Origin: Pseudomonadota bacterium
GTDB taxonomy: Bacteria; Pseudomonadota; Alphaproteobacteria; Rhodospirillales; Rhodospirillaceae
Length of the DNA stretch: 12,953 nt
NCBI GenBank assembly: GCA_023396465.1
Contig: JAEWWF010000425.1
Location: 1 to 12,953, forward strand
Direction of reading: 5' to 3'
Both the position numbers and the translations under genes were made by a program. The notes below the pieces were generated by a model. It saw nothing but the letters and a program-made list of their open reading frames with translations. It made no database searches and was not told the origin of the DNA. Shown in pieces: positions 1 to 8,608 of the stretch. How positions within the stretch are numbered: the stretch's first letter is position 1; each line of letters opens with the position of its first letter.

Positions 1-2171
<2,171 letters not shown>

Positions 2172-2234
2172 GGCCGCAACATCGGGAGGACGGCGCCGGA
2201 ATGCAAGATCGCCACCGGCAACGCACAAGCACGA

Positions 2235-2262
2235 ACGCCCTTCGCGCGGTGGCGAAGGGCGT
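2235..2262 (-). terminator. Strong hairpin between raiA and the helicase gene
   Basis: A perfect 11-bp inverted repeat (ACGCCCTTCGC / GCGAAGGGCGT) with a 6-nt loop lies 32 bp past the raiA stop and about 63 bp before the helicase start. On the minus strand it is followed by a weak T-containing stretch (TCGTGCTTGTG), not a proper T run. It may end or attenuate the raiA transcript, or act as an RNA-stabilising structure. The hairpin is certain; the function is inferred. Confidence 0.5.
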
Positions 2263-2294
2263 CGGGAAAACGGCCGGCGGACGGCGGCGTCGGA

Positions 2295-2660
2295 TCAGGC
2301 CGACTTGTGCGCGTCGCGGTCGATTTCGCGCTGCTTGCCGACCCAGGACTTCAGCTGCCGCTCCATGCTGTCGAAGGCATCGCGGATGGCCACGCCGATG
2401 TCTTCGTGCGCATGCACTTCCTTCGGGTCACGGCCGACCACCAGTTCATCGCCCGGAACGGACAGATTGATGGTGATGTGGAACGGCTCACCCTTGTGAT
2501 GCTGGTTGGAGGTGTTCTTGTGGTGCTGTTCGACCACCACGCGGCAGGACACGATGTCCTTGCAGAACTGCTCCAGCTTTTCCACCTTCTCGCGGACGCG
2601 CTGCTCGACGGCGTCCGAGTGGTCGAGTCCGTGGAAGGAGATCTGCACGGGAAGCTGCAT
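2295..2660 (-). CDS. raiA: HPF/RaiA-family ribosome-associated protein (short form)
   Basis: Predicted 121-residue ribosome hibernation/translation inhibitor of the sigma-54 modulation/S30EA family. These proteins bind the 30S decoding centre and spare ribosomes during stress or stationary phase. The sequence opens with the family's beta strand and helix (VQISFHGLDHSDAVEQRVRE, residues 5-24), then a VVVEQHH strand and an ITINLSVPGDELVV strand, with a second helix around residues 86-104 (HEDIGVAIRDAFDSMERQL). Its length fits the short HPF/YfiA class (95-115 aa), not the long HPF (about 190 aa) that many alphaproteobacteria carry beside rpoN; no rpoN or ptsN is present here. A good ribosome-binding site, AGGAGAG, lies just before the ATG. 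It is transcribed away from htpG from a shared intergenic region. The family is clear; it may be a second, specialised paralogue. Confidence 0.85.
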   Translation of the reverse strand: MQLPVQISFHGLDHSDAVEQRVREKVEKLEQFCKDIVSCRVVVEQHHKNTSNQHHKGEPFHITINLSVPGDELVVGRDPKEVHAHEDIGVAIRDAFDSMERQLKSWVGKQREIDRDAHKSA

Positions 2661-2805
2661 AAAACTCTCCTGGTCGTCGCGGCCGTCGGCCTTATGCCAG
2701 CACGGTCCGGCCGGGGTTCAGAAATCTGTCGTTCCGGCCGCGGGCGTCTTCCGACGGCGCACGGGCGGACTGTCGTCACGGCAGAGCGCGGGCGACGGGG
2801 CGGAA

Positions 2806-2834
2806 TTAATAGCCCGTCCCCGACGTGTGGGCAA
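2806..2834 (-). promoter_or_regulatory. Probable sigma70-type promoter of raiA
   Basis: On the minus strand TTGCCC (2834-2829) is followed after exactly 17 bp by TATTAA (2811-2806). This would start transcription near 2799 and give a leader of about 140 nt before the raiA ATG at 2660. It is the best -35/-10 pair seen upstream of raiA. Whether raiA is also stress-controlled cannot be read from the sequence. Confidence 0.5.
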
Positions 2835-2972
2835 CGTCGAGGATAGGCCACCACCACCTTTTCTTATCGCGGTGGCATCATACCGGCGAGCAAATACCCG
2901 CCGATACAGGACGCGGCGGCGACCACACCGGTTCGCCCCGGCCTCGGAACGACGCCGGAGCGGCATCCTGTG

Positions 2973-3002
2973 CTTGCACTTCGCCGCCGAATTTCCCCAT
3001 AT
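2973..3002 (+). promoter_or_regulatory. Heat-shock (sigma32/RpoH) promoter of htpG
   Basis: CTTGCAC (2973-2979) is followed after 15 bp by CCCCATAT (2995-3002). This closely matches the enterobacterial sigma32 consensus (CTTGAAA, 11-16 bp, CCCCATNT). The start of transcription would fall near 3009, giving a leader of about 75 nt. It rules out the upstream in-frame start at 2970, which would lie before the promoter itself. Confidence 0.75.
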
Positions 3003-3083
3003 CGAGCCGCCGCCGGTGCCCGCAGGGGCCGGCGCGCGTCCTCAGGGGACCGATGCAAGGCCAAGGAACAAGGATTGCTCGAG

Positions 3084-4964
3084 ATGGCTGACGAAAAACT
3101 GAATTTTCAGGCGGAAGTGGCGCGGGTGCTGGATATCGTCGTCCACAGCCTGTACTCCCACAAGGAAATCTTCCTGCGCGAACTGGTGTCCAACGCCTCC
3201 GACGCCTGCGACAAGCTGCGCTGGATGGCCCTGACCCAGCCGGACCTGACCGCCGACGACCCCGGCTTCCGCATCACGCTGATCCCGAACAAGGATGCCA
3301 AGACCCTGACCGTCGCCGACAACGGCGTCGGCATGACCCGCGACGAGCTGATCGAGAACCTGGGCACCATCGCCCGCTCCGGCACCGGCGAGTTCCTGCG
3401 CAACCTGACCGGCGACTCGCGGAAGGATCTGACCCTCATCGGTCAGTTCGGCGTCGGCTTCTATTCCGCCTTCATGGTGGCGAAGCAGGTCGAGGTCGTC
3501 ACCCGCAAGGCCGGCGACGCCCACGGCTGGCGCTGGGTGTCCGACGGCAGCGGCACCTTCACCGTCGGCGAGGTGCCCGATGCCGGCCGCGGCACCCGCA
3601 TCGTGCTGCACCTGAAGGACGGCGAGGAGGAGTTCCTGGAGCCCTTCCGCTTGCGCCACATCGTCAAGACCTACTCCGACCACATCGCCATCCCGGTGCA
3701 GCTGAAGGACGGCGATGCCGAGGCCGAGACGCTGAACGAAGCCTCCGCCCTGTGGACGCGGTCGAAGGACGACATCACCGCCGAGCAGTACAAGGAATTC
3801 TACCACCACGTCGCCCACGCCTTCGACGAGCCGTGGCTGACCCTGCACACCAAGGCCGAAGGCGCCATCGAATACACCGGCCTGCTGTTCATCCCCAGCC
3901 AGAAGCCGTTCGACCTGTTCCAGCCCGACCGCAAGCAGCATGTGCGGCTCTACGTCAACCGGGTGTTCATCACCGATGATTGCGAGGGTCTGGTGCCGGC
4001 ATGGCTGCGCTTCGTGCGCGGCGTGGTCGACAGCCCCGACCTGCCGCTCAACGTCAGCCGCGAGATGCTCCAGCACAACCCGCTGCTGAAGAAGATCCAG
4101 AACGGCCTCGTCAACAAGCTGTTGGGCGAGTTGAAGAAGAAGGCCGCCGACGCCCCCGACGACTACGCCACCTTCTGGGACACCTTCGGCGCCGTGGTGA
4201 AGGAGGGCATGTACGAGGACTGGGAACGCCGCGACAAGATCACCGAACTGGTGCGCTTCCGCACCACCCACGGCGAGGGGCTGGTGTCCTTCAGCGACTA
4301 CGTGGAGCGCATGAAGGACGGGCAGAAGCACATCTACTACATCACCGGCGACGATCGCGCCGCGCTGATGCAGAGCCCGCTGCTGGAAGGCTACCGCGCC
4401 AAGGGCGTGGAAGTGCTGCTGCTGACCGATCCCATCGACGAGTTCTGGGTCGCCAACGCCCCCGGCTACAAGGAGTTCTCGCTCAAGTCGGTGGCCGCCG
4501 GCGGCGCCGACCTGGCCGCCATCTCGGGCGGGGCGGAGGAGCAGAAGCAGGCCGAGGAGCGCAAGAAGGACGAAGCGCCGGCCGACCAGTTGGACGGCCT
4601 TGTCACCCTGTTGCGGGCGACCCTGGGCGCCAAGGTGAAGGACGTCCGCCCCTCCGACCGCCTGACCGAAAGCCCGGTCTGCCTGGTGGCCGAGGAAGGC
4701 GACATGCCCATGCATCTGGAACGCCTGCTGCGCGCCCACAAGCAGAAGGACGACGAGACGCCGCGCATCCTGGAGATCAACCCGACCCACGGGCTGATCA
4801 AGCACATGGCGGCGCGGGCGGTCGACGGCGGATCGCCGGACCTGGAGGACTTGGCCTTCCTGCTGCTCGATCAGGCCCGCATCGTCGAGGGCGAGGCCCC
4901 CACCGACCCCATCGCCTTCGGCAAGCGCCTCGCCCGCGTGATGGCCAAGGGCCTGACCCTCTGA
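3084..4964 (+). CDS. htpG: Molecular chaperone HtpG (bacterial Hsp90)
   Basis: Cytoplasmic ATP-dependent chaperone, 626 residues, a normal HtpG length. The N-terminal GHKL ATPase shows LVSNASDACDK (34-44, with the ATP-binding Asn37), DNGVGMT (79-85), the lid segment GTIARSGT (94-101) and IGQFGVGFYSAF (119-130). The middle domain follows from about residue 230 (RLYVNRVFITDD, NVSREMLQHNPLLKKI) and the C-terminal dimerisation domain ends at the stop. The ATG at 3084 is chosen because AAGGAACAAGGA precedes it at a suitable distance, the family N-terminus begins there (KLNFQAEV), and a sigma32 promoter lies just upstream. An in-frame extension back to 2970 is not homologous. It is single-gene and convergent with the AEC carrier, with only 13 bp between the stops and no clear terminator between them. 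Heat-inducible by inference. Confidence 0.97.
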   Translation: MADEKLNFQAEVARVLDIVVHSLYSHKEIFLRELVSNASDACDKLRWMALTQPDLTADDPGFRITLIPNKDAKTLTVADNGVGMTRDELIENLGTIARSGTGEFLRNLTGDSRKDLTLIGQFGVGFYSAFMVAKQVEVVTRKAGDAHGWRWVSDGSGTFTVGEVPDAGRGTRIVLHLKDGEEEFLEPFRLRHIVKTYSDHIAIPVQLKDGDAEAETLNEASALWTRSKDDITAEQYKEFYHHVAHAFDEPWLTLHTKAEGAIEYTGLLFIPSQKPFDLFQPDRKQHVRLYVNRVFITDDCEGLVPAWLRFVRGVVDSPDLPLNVSREMLQHNPLLKKIQNGLVNKLLGELKKKAADAPDDYATFWDTFGAVVKEGMYEDWERRDKITELVRFRTTHGEGLVSFSDYVERMKDGQKHIYYITGDDRAALMQSPLLEGYRAKGVEVLLLTDPIDEFWVANAPGYKEFSLKSVAAGGADLAAISGGAEEQKQAEERKKDEAPADQLDGLVTLLRATLGAKVKDVRPSDRLTESPVCLVAEEGDMPMHLERLLRAHKQKDDETPRILEINPTHGLIKHMAARAVDGGSPDLEDLAFLLLDQARIVEGEAPTDPIAFGKRLARVMAKGLTL

Positions 4965-4977
4965 GGCAGGGGCGGCG

Positions 4978-5859
4978 CTACATCACCACCAGCAGCAGGA
5001 ACGGCAGGGTGGCGAAGGACAGGGCGGTGGAGATCACCACCATCCCCGCCACCTCCTCCGGCGCCGAGTGGTAGCGCACCGCGAACAGGTAATTGAACAC
5101 CGCCACGGGCATGGCGCTTTGCAGGATCAGCACGCCGCGCGCCATGCCCTCCATGCCCAGCAGTTCCGCCGTCGCCCAGCCGAGCCCGAAGCCGAGCGCC
5201 AGCCGCATCACCGACAGCACGGCGCTGCGGCCGAGGGTGTGGACATGCAGCCGGCCGAGCGACACGCCGAGCGTCAGCAGCATCAGCGGGATGGTCATGC
5301 CGGCCAGCAGGGTCAGGGTGTTGTCGATCCACTTCGGCAACGTCACGTCGGCGGCCATCAGGCCGATGGCGATCACCACCGACACCACCACCGGGTTGCG
5401 CAGCGTCTCCTTCGCCGAGAAGCGGCCGGAGGCGACGCTGAGACCCAAGGTGAACTGCAACACCGCGAAAACGACGAAATAGCCGATGGCCAGCGCCAGA
5501 CCCGGCTCCCCGAAGGCGAACAGCGCCAGCGGCAGGCCCATGTTGCCGGTGTTGCCGAAGATCAGGCCGGGCAGGTAGGCGCGGCTCGACCACCCCATCA
5601 CCCGCACGAAGCCATAGGCGACGGCGGCGGTGGCGATCAGCGACAGGAAGGCGGCGGCGGCCATCTCGGTCAGGGCGTCGGCCGTCAGGTCCGCCTTCAG
5701 CAGCACGTTCACGATCAGGCACGGCACGCCGATGTTGATGACCAGCAGGGTCACCATGGGGGTGTCGAACACCTTGCCGCTGCGGCCCCAGAAATAGCCG
5801 ATGAGCGAGATGAGGAACACCGGCGCGATGACGGAGAACAGGGTCTGGAGGACGGCCAT
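4978..5859 (-). CDS. AEC-family (auxin efflux carrier-like) membrane transporter
   Basis: Predicted inner-membrane carrier of 293 residues with about 8-10 hydrophobic helices, of the AEC/BASS-like fold; in bacteria these move organic acids such as malate or malonate, but the substrate here is unknown. Family marks are NIGVPCLIVN (42-51), the central FGNTGNMGLPLALFAFGEPG stretch (101-120) with its Asn/Gly/Pro pattern, and QSAMPVAVFNYLFAVRY (245-261) near the C-terminus. The first helix starts directly after MAVLQT, which supports the ATG at 5859, although no good Shine-Dalgarno is visible. It begins 39 nt after the stop of the truncated HxlR regulator on the same strand, so it was probably read from that gene's promoter, which is now missing. 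Its expression may therefore be altered. The family is sure; the substrate is not. Confidence 0.88.
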   Translation of the reverse strand: MAVLQTLFSVIAPVFLISLIGYFWGRSGKVFDTPMVTLLVINIGVPCLIVNVLLKADLTADALTEMAAAAFLSLIATAAVAYGFVRVMGWSSRAYLPGLIFGNTGNMGLPLALFAFGEPGLALAIGYFVVFAVLQFTLGLSVASGRFSAKETLRNPVVVSVVIAIGLMAADVTLPKWIDNTLTLLAGMTIPLMLLTLGVSLGRLHVHTLGRSAVLSVMRLALGFGLGWATAELLGMEGMARGVLILQSAMPVAVFNYLFAVRYHSAPEEVAGMVVISTALSFATLPFLLLVVM

Positions 5860-5898
5860 GGGGGAGCGGGCTGCCGGAAGGAATAGGGGATCGAAAGG

Positions 5899-6204
5899 CT
5901 AGGTCTTCGGCGACGTGAAGTCGAGCGCTTCCACCAGTGGCCCCACGCCATCCCCCTCCCCGTCAGCCACGCGGGCCGCCAGCAGGCGGGGCAGGTTGCC
6001 CTCGATCCAGTCGGCCAGCCCCTGCACCCTCTCCGCCGCCTCCCGGCCGAGGGGCGTCAGGCTGTAGTCCACATGCGGCGGAACCACCGGATAGGAGACG
6101 CGGCGCACCAAACCATCGCCCTCCAGCCACTGGAGCGTCTGGGCCAGCATGCGCTCGCTCACCCCGCCGATGCGGCGGCGCAATTCGGCGAAGCGGTGGG
6201 TGCC
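5899..6204 (-). pseudogene. HxlR-family transcription regulator, N-terminus deleted
   Basis: About 101 codons remain of a winged-helix regulator of the HxlR type. These commonly sense redox or electrophile stress and control a divergent oxidoreductase gene. Preserved are the start of the helix-turn-helix (GTHRFAELRRRIGGVSERML), the recognition helix region (AQTLQWLEGDGLVRR) and the wing (VPPHVDYSLTPLGREA), followed by a C-terminal helix. Upstream of GTHRF the frame gives only Asn-Cys and then a TGA at 6211-6213. The usual N-terminal 30-45 residues (the CPV...LGxKW region), its start codon and its promoter are absent. A TTG at 6181-6183 could initiate, but the product would lack half of the DNA-binding domain. 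Immediately beyond, the other strand reads as the tail of qorB, so the gene was cut by a deletion. Confidence 0.8.
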
Positions 6205-6209
6205 GTTGC
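6201..6209. other. Deletion junction between hxlR and qorB
   Basis: HxlR homology on the minus strand runs up to about 6204. QorB homology on the plus strand starts at about 6206 (LHQSGIP...). In the usual arrangement the two genes diverge from a shared promoter region, so a deletion has removed both 5' ends and everything between. The missing DNA is estimated from typical gene lengths at roughly 0.7 kb. No insertion element or target duplication is visible at the joint. Confidence 0.7.
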
Positions 6210-6688
6210 ATCAGTCCGGCATCCCGGCGGTGATCCTGCGCAACGGCTGGTACACCGAGAACTACATGGCCTCGGTACCGCCGGCCCTGGCCCACGGGGT
6301 TCTGCTGGGCAGTGCCGGGACCGGCCGCATCGCCTCCGCCGCCCGCCGGGATTACGCCGAAGCCGCCGCCGCCGTGCTGACCTCCGACGGCCACGCCGGC
6401 ACCACCTATGAACTGGCCGGCGACAGCGCCTATACCCTGGCCGACCTCGCCGCCGAGGTGTCGCGGCAGAGCGGCACCGCCGTCACCTATACCGACCTGC
6501 CGCCGGCCGACTTCACCGCCGCCCTGCTGGCCGCCGGCCTGCCCGAGGGCCTCGCCAACCTGCTCGCCGACTCCGATGCCGGCGCCGCGCAGGGCGCCCT
6601 GTTCGATGACGGCCGCCAGCTTTCCCGGCTGATCGGACGGCCGACCACGCCCCTGGCGTCGTCGGTGGCCGCCGCCTTGGCCTCCTGA
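6206..6688 (+). pseudogene. qorB: qorB (NAD(P)H:quinone oxidoreductase 2), N-terminal 40% deleted
   Basis: About 160 codons match the C-terminal part of QorB/YtfG, an atypical short-chain dehydrogenase (NmrA-like) that reduces quinones with NAD(P)H. Recognisable segments are SGIPAVILRNGWYTENY, LLGSAGTGRIASAARRDYA, TYELAGDSAYTLADLA, a PPADF segment and the family C-terminus DDGRQLSRLIGRPTTPLA. The whole Rossmann N-terminus with its GATGxxG nucleotide site (about 125 residues of roughly 285) is absent, so it cannot bind cofactor. No start codon with a ribosome-binding site lies at the joint. A continuous frame from 6149 to 6688 reads antisense hxlR fused to the qorB tail, but that is a by-product of the deletion. 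The remaining frame is intact, which suggests the loss is recent. Confidence 0.85.
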
Positions 6689-6708
6689 CGCCGGACCAAA
6701 CACCGGAG

Positions 6709-6741
6709 GGGCGCCGATTGACTTGCCGGTCGGCGGCGCCC
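6709..6741 (+). promoter_or_regulatory. Inverted repeat and possible -35 element before hprK
   Basis: GGGCGCCG (6709-6716) and CGGCGCCC (6734-6741) form a perfect 8-bp inverted repeat with a 17-nt spacer that contains TTGACT (6718-6723), a good -35 match. No convincing -10 follows at 17 bp (CACTCT/TCTGGT region). It lies between the qorB stop (6688) and the hprK ATG (6754). It may be an operator or promoter of the PTS operon, or the terminator stem of qorB without a T run. The role is uncertain. Confidence 0.3.
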
Positions 6742-6753
6742 ACTCTGGTTTCC

Positions 6754-7239
6754 ATGACCATCACCCTTCACGCCACCACCGTGGCGCTCGGCGGACGCGG
6801 CGTGGTGCTGCGCGGGCCGTCGGGCAGCGGCAAGTCGGACCTGGCGCTGCGACTGCTCGACGACGGCCGCGGCGATGCCCGCCTGGTGGCCGACGACTAT
6901 ACCGAGGTGACGGCCGACCCCGCCGCCACCGACGGCACCACATCGGGCTTGACCGGCACCGCCCCGGCTGCCATCGCCGGGCTGCTGGAAGTGCGCGGCG
7001 TCGGCATCCTGCGGCTGCCGGCGGAGCGTCTGCACCCCGGGCCGGTGCCGCTGCGGCTGGTGGTCGACCTGGTGCGGGCGGAGACGGTGGAGCGCCTGCC
7101 GCCGGCCGATGCCGCCGCCGAGCTGCTGCCGGGCCACCGGCTGCCGCTGGTGCGGCTCGATCCCTTCGCCGCAAGCGCGCCGGCCAAGGTTCGCCTTGCC
7201 CTTATGCTGGCCGTGGGCGATATACTTCAACCGCCATGA
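6754..7239 (+). CDS. hprK: HPr kinase/phosphorylase, short alphaproteobacterial form
   Basis: Bifunctional enzyme that phosphorylates, and removes phosphate from, the regulatory serine of HPr. It has 161 residues, compared with about 310 in Firmicutes: only the C-terminal catalytic domain is present, as is normal in alphaproteobacteria. Walker A is GPSGSGKS (21-28), VADDYTEV (45-52) carries the catalytic/Mg-binding aspartates, and the HprK signature reads IAGLLEVRGVGI (74-85). The ATG at 6754 starts the family N-terminus (TITLHATTVAL). A TTG at 6718 would add 12 non-homologous residues within a hairpin and is rejected. No Shine-Dalgarno is apparent. It is first in a five-gene operon and overlaps rapZ by ATGA. 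In relatives a ChvG/ChvI-type sensor pair often precedes hprK; here the broken qorB precedes it instead. Its target serine is conserved in the HPr encoded downstream. Confidence 0.92.
   Translation: MTITLHATTVALGGRGVVLRGPSGSGKSDLALRLLDDGRGDARLVADDYTEVTADPAATDGTTSGLTGTAPAAIAGLLEVRGVGILRLPAERLHPGPVPLRLVVDLVRAETVERLPPADAAAELLPGHRLPLVRLDPFAASAPAKVRLALMLAVGDILQPP
7196..7226 (+). promoter_or_regulatory. Possible internal promoter for rapZ and downstream genes
   Basis: TTGCCC (7196-7201) and TATACT (7221-7226) lie inside the end of hprK, separated by 19 bp, which is longer than the ideal 17. Transcription would begin at about 7233, only a few bases before the rapZ ATG at 7236, so the message would be almost leaderless. 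Weak evidence; the pair could be chance. Confidence 0.25.
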
Positions 7240-8198
7240 CCGTCGAGCGAGACACCGTGCCGCCCGCAGCGGCCCACCCCGCAGAAGTGCCGCTCAACGC
7301 GGCCGGTTGCGGGCGCGTGGTCGTCGTCACCGGCCTGTCCGGGGCCGGCAAGACGACGGCGCTGAAGGCGCTGGAGGACATGGGCTGGGAGGCGGTGGAC
7401 AACCTGCCGCTGGCCCTGCTCGACGGCCTGCTGCATGCCGGCGGGGGCATCCGGCGGCCGCTGGCGCTCGGCATCGACATCCGCACCCGCGATTTCGACG
7501 TGGCGCAGTTGAAGCGCGGCATGGCGGCGCTGCGGGCGGAGGATCACCTCGACGCCCGCCTGCTGTTCCTCGACAGCGACACCGAGGTGCTGATGCGGCG
7601 GTTCACCGAAACCCGCCGCCGCCACCCGCTGGCGGTCGACCTGCCGCTGCTCGACGGCATCCAGATCGAGCGCCAGATGCTGCGACCGCTGCGCGATGCC
7701 GCCGACGTGGTGATGGACACCACCAACCGGCCGCCGCGCGACCTGCGGGCCGACCTGGAACAGCTGTTCACGCTCGGCACCTCGCCGGGCATGACGGTCT
7801 GCGTCACCAGCTTCGGCTTCCGCGACGGCGTGCCGCGCGATGCCGATCTGGTGTTCGATGTGCGATTTTTAACCAATCCGCACTATGTTCCGGAGCTGAA
7901 GCCGTTCACCGGCCTTGACCAGCGGGTGGCCGCCTATGTGGAGGCGGACCCGGATTGGACCGCCTTTTACGGCAACCTGCGCGCGCTGCTGGAACCGCTG
8001 CTGCCGCGCTACGAGGCCGAGGGCAAGAGCTATCTGACCATCGCCGTCGGCTGCACCGGCGGCAAGCACCGTTCGGTCTTCACCGTGGACCGGCTGGCCC
8101 GCTGGTTGCGCGATGGCGGCATGCGCGTCATCGTCCGCCACCGCGACGTCGACCCCCAGGCCTTGCCCGAGGGGTGGGAGAAGAGGGAAACCCTATGA
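7236..8198 (+). CDS. rapZ: RNase adapter/nucleotide-binding protein RapZ
   Basis: P-loop protein of the RapZ/YvcJ family, 320 residues. In Escherichia coli it senses glucosamine-6-phosphate and hands the small RNA GlmZ to RNase E; alphaproteobacteria are not known to have GlmZ, so its partner here is open. Walker A is GLSGAGKTT (33-41), followed by EDMGWEAVDNLPL (47-59). The central region shows VCVTSFGFRDGVPRDAD, VFDVRFLTNPHYVPELKPF and GLDQRVAAYV. The C-terminal domain carries the family's IAVGCTGGKHRSVF signature, which in E. coli belongs to the RNA/metabolite-binding domain. An N-terminal tail of about 26 residues precedes the P-loop. The ATG overlaps the hprK stop (ATGA), and its own stop overlaps the manX start in the same way, so translation is probably coupled. 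No Shine-Dalgarno is seen. Confidence 0.93.
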   Translation: MTVERDTVPPAAAHPAEVPLNAAGCGRVVVVTGLSGAGKTTALKALEDMGWEAVDNLPLALLDGLLHAGGGIRRPLALGIDIRTRDFDVAQLKRGMAALRAEDHLDARLLFLDSDTEVLMRRFTETRRRHPLAVDLPLLDGIQIERQMLRPLRDAADVVMDTTNRPPRDLRADLEQLFTLGTSPGMTVCVTSFGFRDGVPRDADLVFDVRFLTNPHYVPELKPFTGLDQRVAAYVEADPDWTAFYGNLRALLEPLLPRYEAEGKSYLTIAVGCTGGKHRSVFTVDRLARWLRDGGMRVIVRHRDVDPQALPEGWEKRETL

Positions 8199-8599
8199 TC
8201 GGTATGGTACTCGTAACCCACGGCCGGCTCGCCGACGAACTGGTGGCGGCGCTTGAACATGTGGTCGGTCCGCAGGACATGATCGCCACCGTGTGCATCG
8301 GCCCGGAGGATGACATGGAGCAGCGCCGCGCCGACATCCTGGCCCGCGTCGCCCAGACCGACAGCGGCGCCGGGGTGGTTCTGCTGACCGACATGTTCGG
8401 CGGCACACCGTCCAACCTTGCCATTTCCATCATGGACAAGGCGAAGGTGGAGGTGATCGCCGGCGTCAACCTGCCCATGCTGATCAAGCTGGCCTCGGTG
8501 CGCGGCACCAAGGATCTCGCCGATGCCGTGGCCGCCGCCCAGGAAGCGGGGCGCAAGTACATCAACGTCGCCTCCAAGCTGCTGACCCAGGAGTCGTGA
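8195..8599 (+). CDS. manX: PTS EIIA component, mannose family
   Basis: Single-domain EIIA(Man) protein of 134 residues that receives phosphate from HPr. The active-site histidine is His9 in VTHGRLADE (7-15), and the DMFGGTPSNLA motif is at about residues 66-76. It has no EIIB domain fused to it and no EIIB, EIIC or EIID gene follows, so it probably acts as a phosphorylation-state sensor, as proposed for the manX product in rhizobial hprK-manX-hpr clusters. The ATG at 8195 overlaps the rapZ stop, and AAGAGGGAA upstream is a plausible ribosome-binding site. HPr starts 9 nt after its stop. Confidence 0.92.
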   Translation: MIGMVLVTHGRLADELVAALEHVVGPQDMIATVCIGPEDDMEQRRADILARVAQTDSGAGVVLLTDMFGGTPSNLAISIMDKAKVEVIAGVNLPMLIKLASVRGTKDLADAVAAAQEAGRKYINVASKLLTQES

Positions 8600-8608
8600 G
8601 AGGCACCC

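Noticed and set aside
2970..3083. In-frame N-terminal extension of htpG by 38 codons
   Set aside because: Basic, non-homologous sequence that contains the sigma32 promoter. The family N-terminus and the ribosome-binding site fit the ATG at 3084.
2661..3083. tRNA or small protein gene in the raiA-htpG gap
   Set aside because: GGTTC-like strings occur but no cloverleaf forms around them, and no small frame has a ribosome-binding site. The two promoters explain the region.
3042..4805. Minus-strand open frame of 587 codons opposite htpG
   Set aside because: A mirror frame of htpG, low-complexity and without any family motif; htpG itself is unmistakable.
6723..7235. In-frame extension of rapZ back through hprK (491-codon frame)
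   Set aside because: It is the +1 frame of hprK, Arg/Gly/Ala-rich and without homology; rapZ starts at the ATGA overlap at 7236.
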